Position numbers and translations under genes: made by a program
In this document: positions 59,326 through 64,000 of the stretch, piece by piece
Layout of the letters: each line of letters starts with the position of its first letter
Numbering within the stretch: position 1 is the first letter of the stretch
Assembly: GCA_029448655.1 (NCBI GenBank)
Contig: JACCLO010000011.1
Coordinates: 1,984,001 to 2,048,000, forward strand
DNA length: 64,000 nucleotides
Reading direction: 5' to 3'
Source: Wolfiporia cocos
Lineage: Eukaryota > Basidiomycota > Agaricomycetes > Polyporales > Phaeolaceae
Notes under the pieces: model-generated
Databases searched by the model: none
Seen by the model: only the letters and a program-made list of their open reading frames with translations
What the model was told of the DNA's origin: nothing

Positions 59326-59817
59326 TGACACAGAATGTGTCATACGTACATGTTTATGCCCTAACCCCTTCTACTAATGTTGAAGGTGTTGACGACGAGG
59401 TAACGTCGCATGGGCTGACTAGGTAGACTCCAAGATAGAGAGTCTAAGGCATAGTGACGGCGTAGTCACCAGAGGCAGTCCCAGTCTAGCACGCAGTATG
59501 ATGATGAGGTTACACATCCATTGTCGAGATTGATCAGTCTGAGGTTGTAAGACCTCAGACGTCTACTTTATATACATGGAGACCGGCCACTACCTAATGA
59601 AGGGCCTGCCCTAATGGCATGGTCTGTGCGCGCCCCTAAAGATCACGCGTATGTATTATGTAAGTAGGGGATCACGTGACTGTATGTCCTGACGGACAGG
59701 TTGTGTTATACCGCTACACTACGCTGCACTGGTCATGTGACTACTAGAACGTGAGCTCCTGGGTTCGAGCCAGGGAGGGGGTAATACATTAAAAACATGC
59801 CACAGAAATCTGTGACA
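59326..59817 (+). mobile_element. solo LTR-like element, 492 bp
   Basis: TGACACAGAATGTGTCA start, AAATCTGTGACA end, target-site duplication ATAAT (59321-59325, 59818-59822). Promoter hairpin GTCTGAGGT/ACCTCAGAC at 59537-59560, then TTTATATACATGG and GCCCTAATG..GTCTGTGCGC. A T-arm-like CTGGGTTCGAGCCAG lies at about 59753-59772. Confidence 0.83.
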
Positions 59818-59822
59818 ATAAT

Positions 59823-60843
59823 ACCGCATGTGACCTACTGTGCGAGGTACCGTAGCTGTCCGCGCGCATGTACTCTAACTGGTCAGGTGACTGGGAACGT
59901 CTGTTGCTGAGTTTGAGACGAGTGGAGGGAATATATTTACCATGGCGCAATTCTGCGTCACACACATGGACTAGATCCTACAAGTCGCTGTCAGCTAGAG
60001 AGCAAACGGAGTGTTAGCTGGAGTAATAGTTGGCCTGTCAATGAAGGTGCTGACTGTGTATATCTGTCACAGTTTTCTCATTTTTTTTCCCTATTTTTCC
60101 CTATTTTTCCCGAATTACTAGCGTGTCACAATCCTTGTGACGTCTCAGGCTGCCGGCGTAGAGTCCAAAGGGGAGCCCTAACTAAAGGGCCATAGGCCAG
60201 TGGGGCGCATGTCGAAACAGCGAGAGTCGTGTCTTCAGAGGAAAGGACGGGGAATCGCCCCCAAAGCATTATTATGGCGCCATAATGCCAGTAATGGCCG
60301 CACCTCTGTGTTGTGAAGGCGCCACAGTAATGTAGGCGCTGACTTAGTAAAATGACTTTATGTGTCATATGTCAATAGTCACCGGGCCGCTTTATAATAC
60401 CTCTTTGGTAAGCGGGCCGTGCTAAGAATAACCTATGAAGTCATATTCTAGACCAGTAATGGTCTAGAGTTGAGATGAGGTCACTAATCCTATTTTTAAG
60501 GGATGACATCATTGTAAGCGAGGCCGTTGATGACCAACTATTTACTTAGATAAGATAGTAACCTAGGACATAGCCACCTGTGATGGTAGATAGTCCCACT
60601 ATCTAATCTAGAAAGTTAGTGAGTCACATGATCTCTATTCAGTAGATCATGTGATCCGATAATCTTCTACCGCCTTCCAGAGACCTGGGCGTGGTAGAGG
60701 CTGTTGTGCTGAGTGCTGTAGGTCAATAGTACGACTGCTGCACGACTTTAATTCTGAAATAATAAAAGAGGAGGAAACGTCCCAGATAAATCCGTGACAG
60801 TATGGTAAGGAAGGTGCGTGCAGCATCTTGACTCATTGGCGTG
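59823..60843. repeat. degraded LTR-derived sequence with palindromes
   Basis: No gene. It includes a pyrimidine tract of TTTTTCCCTA units (about 60078-60115), a possible LTR start with hairpin GTCACAATCCTTGTGAC (about 60125-60141), and perfect palindromes TCTAGACC/GGTCTAGA (60447-60468) and CACATGATCT/AGATCATGTG (about 60625-60654). Confidence 0.4.
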
Positions 60844-62008
60844 TGTCACAGATTTATCTGGGGCATACAGCATTTTTCCTACGATTTGTCACAGATCAAA
60901 AGGTCTGGGACTCACTCCTTATTTTTACAGATTTATTGCAGGTTCTTCGGGCTCTGCGTGAGCACCCCAACCCTCTCTACATCGGTACCAGCGCTACGCG
61001 CCAGTCAGCGCCTCTGTAGATAGATTAGATAAGATGACAATCAGGGGTAGCGCCTAGTCAGCGCTTGCCCCTGACATCACCTGACATACATACATGATGA
61101 CGCCCCTTAGCTACGCCATTACTGGCAGCACGGGCCTTTACGTTTAGGGCAGGTCGTAGTACATTAATACGTCCACTCCCCATGTATATAAGTCGTAGCG
61201 TTCTGAGGCCTACTCCTCAGAACTAATAATCTCATCGATGGGCATCAAGGCCCCTTTGCGACATACCCTCTGCGTGCCAGCCTGCCTCCTCTCTCCTCTC
61301 GTCTGCTAGTCTGTGGTTAGCGCCTAACGACTGGCACTCGACGTTACGACGGTACTCTCTGGCTCTCCCTTACAGGATCGCCTTAGCGTACGGTGGACGG
61401 GCTGAGGCCCTGGTATATCACGGCAAGTCGCCTTGTGATACGATTATAGCAATTTATCCGGGATTTATATGTCTAACTACACGTTATCTACGGGTCAACT
61501 CCCATTGCCACTACGACAAGTCCTTTACTGGGCTTATCAACCACATGACCAGCCATAACAACGCTACATCACAAGACTAATGACATCGTCACATTATCAT
61601 CAGTAACCACACGGTCCGATATCCACAACACGTCATATACGTCTAGACAATAGCAACCTCACAGCTATGTCACCGGTCTCACCCGTAAGAGCTAGACCAC
61701 CCACGTCATAAGATCCTAGATCACAATGACATCTCTGGCGTGCCACACCTTCACATAATAATGGCAACACAATTAAACATCACCGCAAGGCAATGTCTTA
61801 CTGGTTCGGCCATCTCGGCCTTCCCACGGGATCGGTACATACCAATCCCTGGCTTCTCCATCACGGCGTTGCCAACATCCGGGCTTCTGCCATCACGGCG
61901 TTGCCCTATCCCCAGTCCTAGCCTCACGGCCTGGTCCAACATGTGTCCTGGTAACCTCTCGGTCGGTACATTAACACATGCCATGGTACGTTCGTCCAAT
62001 GGCATAGC
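60844..62008 (-). mobile_element. family A LTR, truncated, with a nested LTR
   Basis: Begins TGTCACAGATTTATCTGGGG. After the nested LTR 60887-61440 it continues ATTATAGCAATTTATCCGGG and on through segments matching family A until 62008, where it is cut by LTR 62009-62654. The start half of the LTR (about 310-340 bp) is missing beyond that point. Confidence 0.7.
60887..61440 (-). mobile_element. solo LTR-like element, 550-bp family, nested
   Basis: TGTCACAGATC..GGTCTGGGAC at the left, TATCACGGC-AAGTC-GCCTTGTGATA hairpin at the right. Target-site duplication CGATT (60882-60886, 61441-61445) inside the family A LTR, whose sequence is restored by its removal. Promoter hairpin TTCTGAGG/CCTCAGAA at 61201-61222 beside ATGTATATAAG. 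Sister of 53615-54159. Confidence 0.87.
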
Positions 62009-62654
62009 TGTCACAGATTTGGGACATGCCGCTATTTTTCCCATATTTTTACCTATTTATCTGGTATTTCTACGACCTTGTAGACAATTACGCTGCTAAG
62101 CGCCCGTCTACACGTACACTAAACCAAACAACACGTACACAACATGGTATATGTCCACCCGTCATAACAACACGTACATAACACGCTCGTACGCGTCAAT
62201 GACTCAGCGGACTAACCTCCGGTGTCACGCGCCTTACTCATATCCCGGTACCGGGCTATGTCAGTACAATGGGATAAGCGGCCCGCTCGTTATCACATGC
62301 CTGGCTTACTAACGTAGCTACAGCCACTTCCACAACATGGACCTACGGTCCAAACAGACGTTCTTACTGGTGCGGCCATTACCGGCGCACATGGTCTATT
62401 GTAGTTTACGACTTAGCTGTATTAGTTATGTCTGCGCACAGACCGTCTTCATGTTTGGCTTCCTTACTGGTAACCAAACAAAGCATGTATATAAGTAAGG
62501 CTATCACTGCGGATAAGCCTTAGATTTGTTCTCTGCATTCGCTCAGTTACACATCATACCTGCTTGCGCCTACTAGCTCCCTCACCAATCTACCAGCAAC
62601 TCCTTCAAGTCGCCTTATAGGTTAAAGTGTGAGTCCCACAACTAGTTTGTGTCA
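62009..62654 (-). mobile_element. LTR-like element (TGACACAA family) without matching flanks
   Basis: TGTCACAGATTTGGGACATG to CAACTAGTTTGTGTCA, strongly similar to 43320-43976. The flanking 5-mers (ATAGC, CAAAG) differ, and the sequence on the right is not the continuation of the interrupted family A LTR. This indicates a deletion or recombination at this site. Confidence 0.7.
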
Positions 62655-62701
62655 CAAAGGCCAGACATATAGCAAAAAAAAGATATGCCACGTACTGTGA
62701 C
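62655..62701 (+). mobile_element. 3' tail of a plus-strand LTR-like element
   Basis: Ends GATATGCCACGTACTGTGACA, like other LTR 3' ends (compare ATGCCACACCGTTCTGTGACA before 56353). It is followed by TAACCCCCTCTTCTAA, the same junction as at 50452. Confidence 0.45.
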
Positions 62702-64000
62702 ATAACCCCCTCTTCTAAAATTCGACGTCCCGACGAAGGGTCGTACTCCTGATATTCTTCCCAAAAACTCTTCTTTCAGCAGAGTGGTTGGTCCTGTTAG
62801 ACCTAAAAGGACTCCACGCCCTAGCGGAGGGAAAACCCTTTTCCTTTAAAAATACCTGTAAGTCCACCCAGCACCGAGGGAAGGCGTGGGTACAGGGTGC
62901 TTGTGTCACTTTTCCAGGGTGACGGGGTGTCATCGACCGTAGTAGGTTGGTTGACAAAATACCTTGCTCGCAGCATCGCGAGCGGGGTAGGAGGGAATCT
63001 ATTAGTGCGCTTCTTTATCCACTGGCACCTGTGAGCGAGATTCCGGGGGCTAGGTCAAACGCGTCGGCCGCTATCCGTTGAGCGTACGGGGTCGCGTGTG
63101 TCGCCTCCCTAGCTGTCCTTTAGAGGTGGGTACCGCATGCGAAGCGGTAGGAGTCCGGGCGCGCCGTGCGCCGGCTACCTCTATGGGTGAGGAGTCCTTG
63201 GACTGGGTTCGGCTCCGATTCAGAGTCGGGCCCGGTGATGGTCAGCATGTCGATGCAGGGGTTACCGAGGGCAAGGGGGGTGTAAGCCCCGCCCAAGGCT
63301 TCGCATACCCTGCTGTGACGCATCGTGTAAGTGGGTGCGCGGTCGTTGGTGGTCCTGGAGGGGTCCTCCATCGACAAGCACGGTCGTTGTTGCCATGACG
63401 ACGGAGCGGTGCTCAGTGCTGGGGCGAGTACCGGGATGCGCGGTGCCGATGCTTTGCAGCGAAGGCGGGGCGCGGTGTTCTGTTGTGGCCTGTGCACTAG
63501 AACTCCACGCGCCCACTTCCTTTGCAGGAAGGGGCGGCGGTTCCTCTGACGCGTCTTATCGGCGGGAGAGGTGGAGGCGGTGCCGGTGAAGGCGGTGCCG
63601 GTCGACGCTTGGCCGTATAGGCGGACGTCGGGTCGTCCAGGGCGTGAACTACGGACGGTGGCGGCTTGACCAGGTAGGTCGGGCCGTCTTGGTGCCAAGG
63701 CCAAGGAGGCCAAGGCGGTCGCGCTGCCTTGCCGTTCTTCTATAGTGGCGAGGCGCATGCCGCCGACGCGTATCTGCGAAGGCGGGGTGTTGTGGCATTC
63801 TTCGTCAGCGACGGGGGTGCTTGGTTGTACCGGATGAGGCGGGGACAGCGCCCCAGTGGCACGCCACCGCGAGGTGACGCGCTGGGTCGTCTCTTCATTG
63901 TCGAGAGAGACGGGGTGCGGCTTGGCCTGTGAGGGTGGGCCGCGTTGGTGCGCTCCCTTTGCTGACTAAGCAGGGAGCGAGGCGCCGTGGCGACGAAGGC
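62702..64000. other. GC-rich unidentified sequence at window edge
   Basis: If the LTR tail at 62655-62701 belongs to a complete element, this would be the start of its internal region; that is inference. Above about 63000 the sequence is GC-rich with open frames on both strands (the longest on the minus strand, 63120-63758, Arg/Pro/Ala-rich), none of which resembles gag, protease, reverse transcriptase or integrase. The hairpin CGCTCGC/GCGAGCG lies near 62967-62985. Confidence 0.3.

Noticed and set aside
59700..59790. tRNA-like T-arm (CTGGGTTCGAGCCAG) and an A-box-like word on the opposite strand
   Set aside because: The two boxes are in opposite orientation, no acceptor stem or anticodon arm can be drawn, and the site is inside an LTR. 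The similar word at 58633 also lacks the rest of a tRNA.
43045..61440. Reading the hairpin-ended elements as Helitrons
   Set aside because: Clear 5-bp target-site duplications, TG..CA ends and TATA boxes fit LTRs; there is no CTRR end, no A|T insertion rule and no Rep/helicase gene.
63120..63758. 212-residue minus-strand frame
   Set aside because: Arg/Pro/Ala-rich composition with no recognisable motif, competing open frames on the other strand, and GC-rich sequence make it unreliable as a gene.

Overview
The window is nuclear DNA of a filamentous fungus, most likely a basidiomycete of the Agaricomycetes (mushroom or polypore type). Genes carry many introns of about 45-70 bp with GTRNGT/YAG borders. 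Recognisable proteins are typical eukaryotic ones (BMS1, SCC2/Nipped-B, YPD1-type phosphotransfer protein, a DEAH helicase, RPAP3, a Cep57-type spindle protein), next to basidiomycete-style accessory genes (a P450, UbiA prenyltransferases, a HET-like fragment, a MULE-like transposase).

Region 1 (1-15.4 kb) is accessory and partly decayed. In order it holds a glutathione S-transferase pseudogene (-), an intact P450 (-), a HET-family fragment (+), a broken UbiA prenyltransferase copy (+), an intact UbiA copy (+), an NAD(P)-dependent reductase of the epimerase superfamily (-) and a short-chain dehydrogenase (-). The UbiA + reductase block has been tandemly duplicated (offset about 2.9 kb) and the first copy has decayed. 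Prenyltransferase, P450, two reductases and a GST together suggest a small specialised-metabolism locus.

Region 2 (16-41.6 kb) is dense housekeeping sequence: SCC2 (cohesin loader), a Sec14-like CRAL-TRIO protein, YPD1 (HPt), an RPAP3-like TPR protein, a DEAH-box helicase, a membrane protein with a TM198/DUF4203-like N-terminus, a Cep57-type coiled-coil protein and BMS1. Three divergent pairs (Sec14-like/YPD1, helicase/membrane protein, Cep57-like/BMS1) share intergenic promoters of about 165-350 bp. Coding GC content is visibly higher between 24 and 28 kb.

Region 3 (41.6-64 kb) is a transposon graveyard starting directly after BMS1. I can delimit about 15 LTR-like elements (402-1090 bp). 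Most begin TGACACA (or TATCACA) and end TGTGACA, and most are flanked by 5-bp target-site duplications. They are nested up to three deep, and no reverse transcriptase or integrase reading frame is visible. They have inserted into a Pro-rich hypothetical gene, a MULE-like transposase gene, two TA-flanked inverted-repeat elements and each other. Removing the insertions at their duplicated sites rejoins the transposase reading frame, which supports the nesting.

The most unusual signals are in region 3: (i) nearly every LTR starts with a short hairpin and most carry a second hairpin just upstream of the TATA box, and in both cases the base pairing is kept while the sequence changes; (ii) two diverged copies of a roughly 130-bp structured repeat have stems that changed in a compensatory way. 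The last 1.3 kb (62.7-64 kb) is GC-rich and unidentified.
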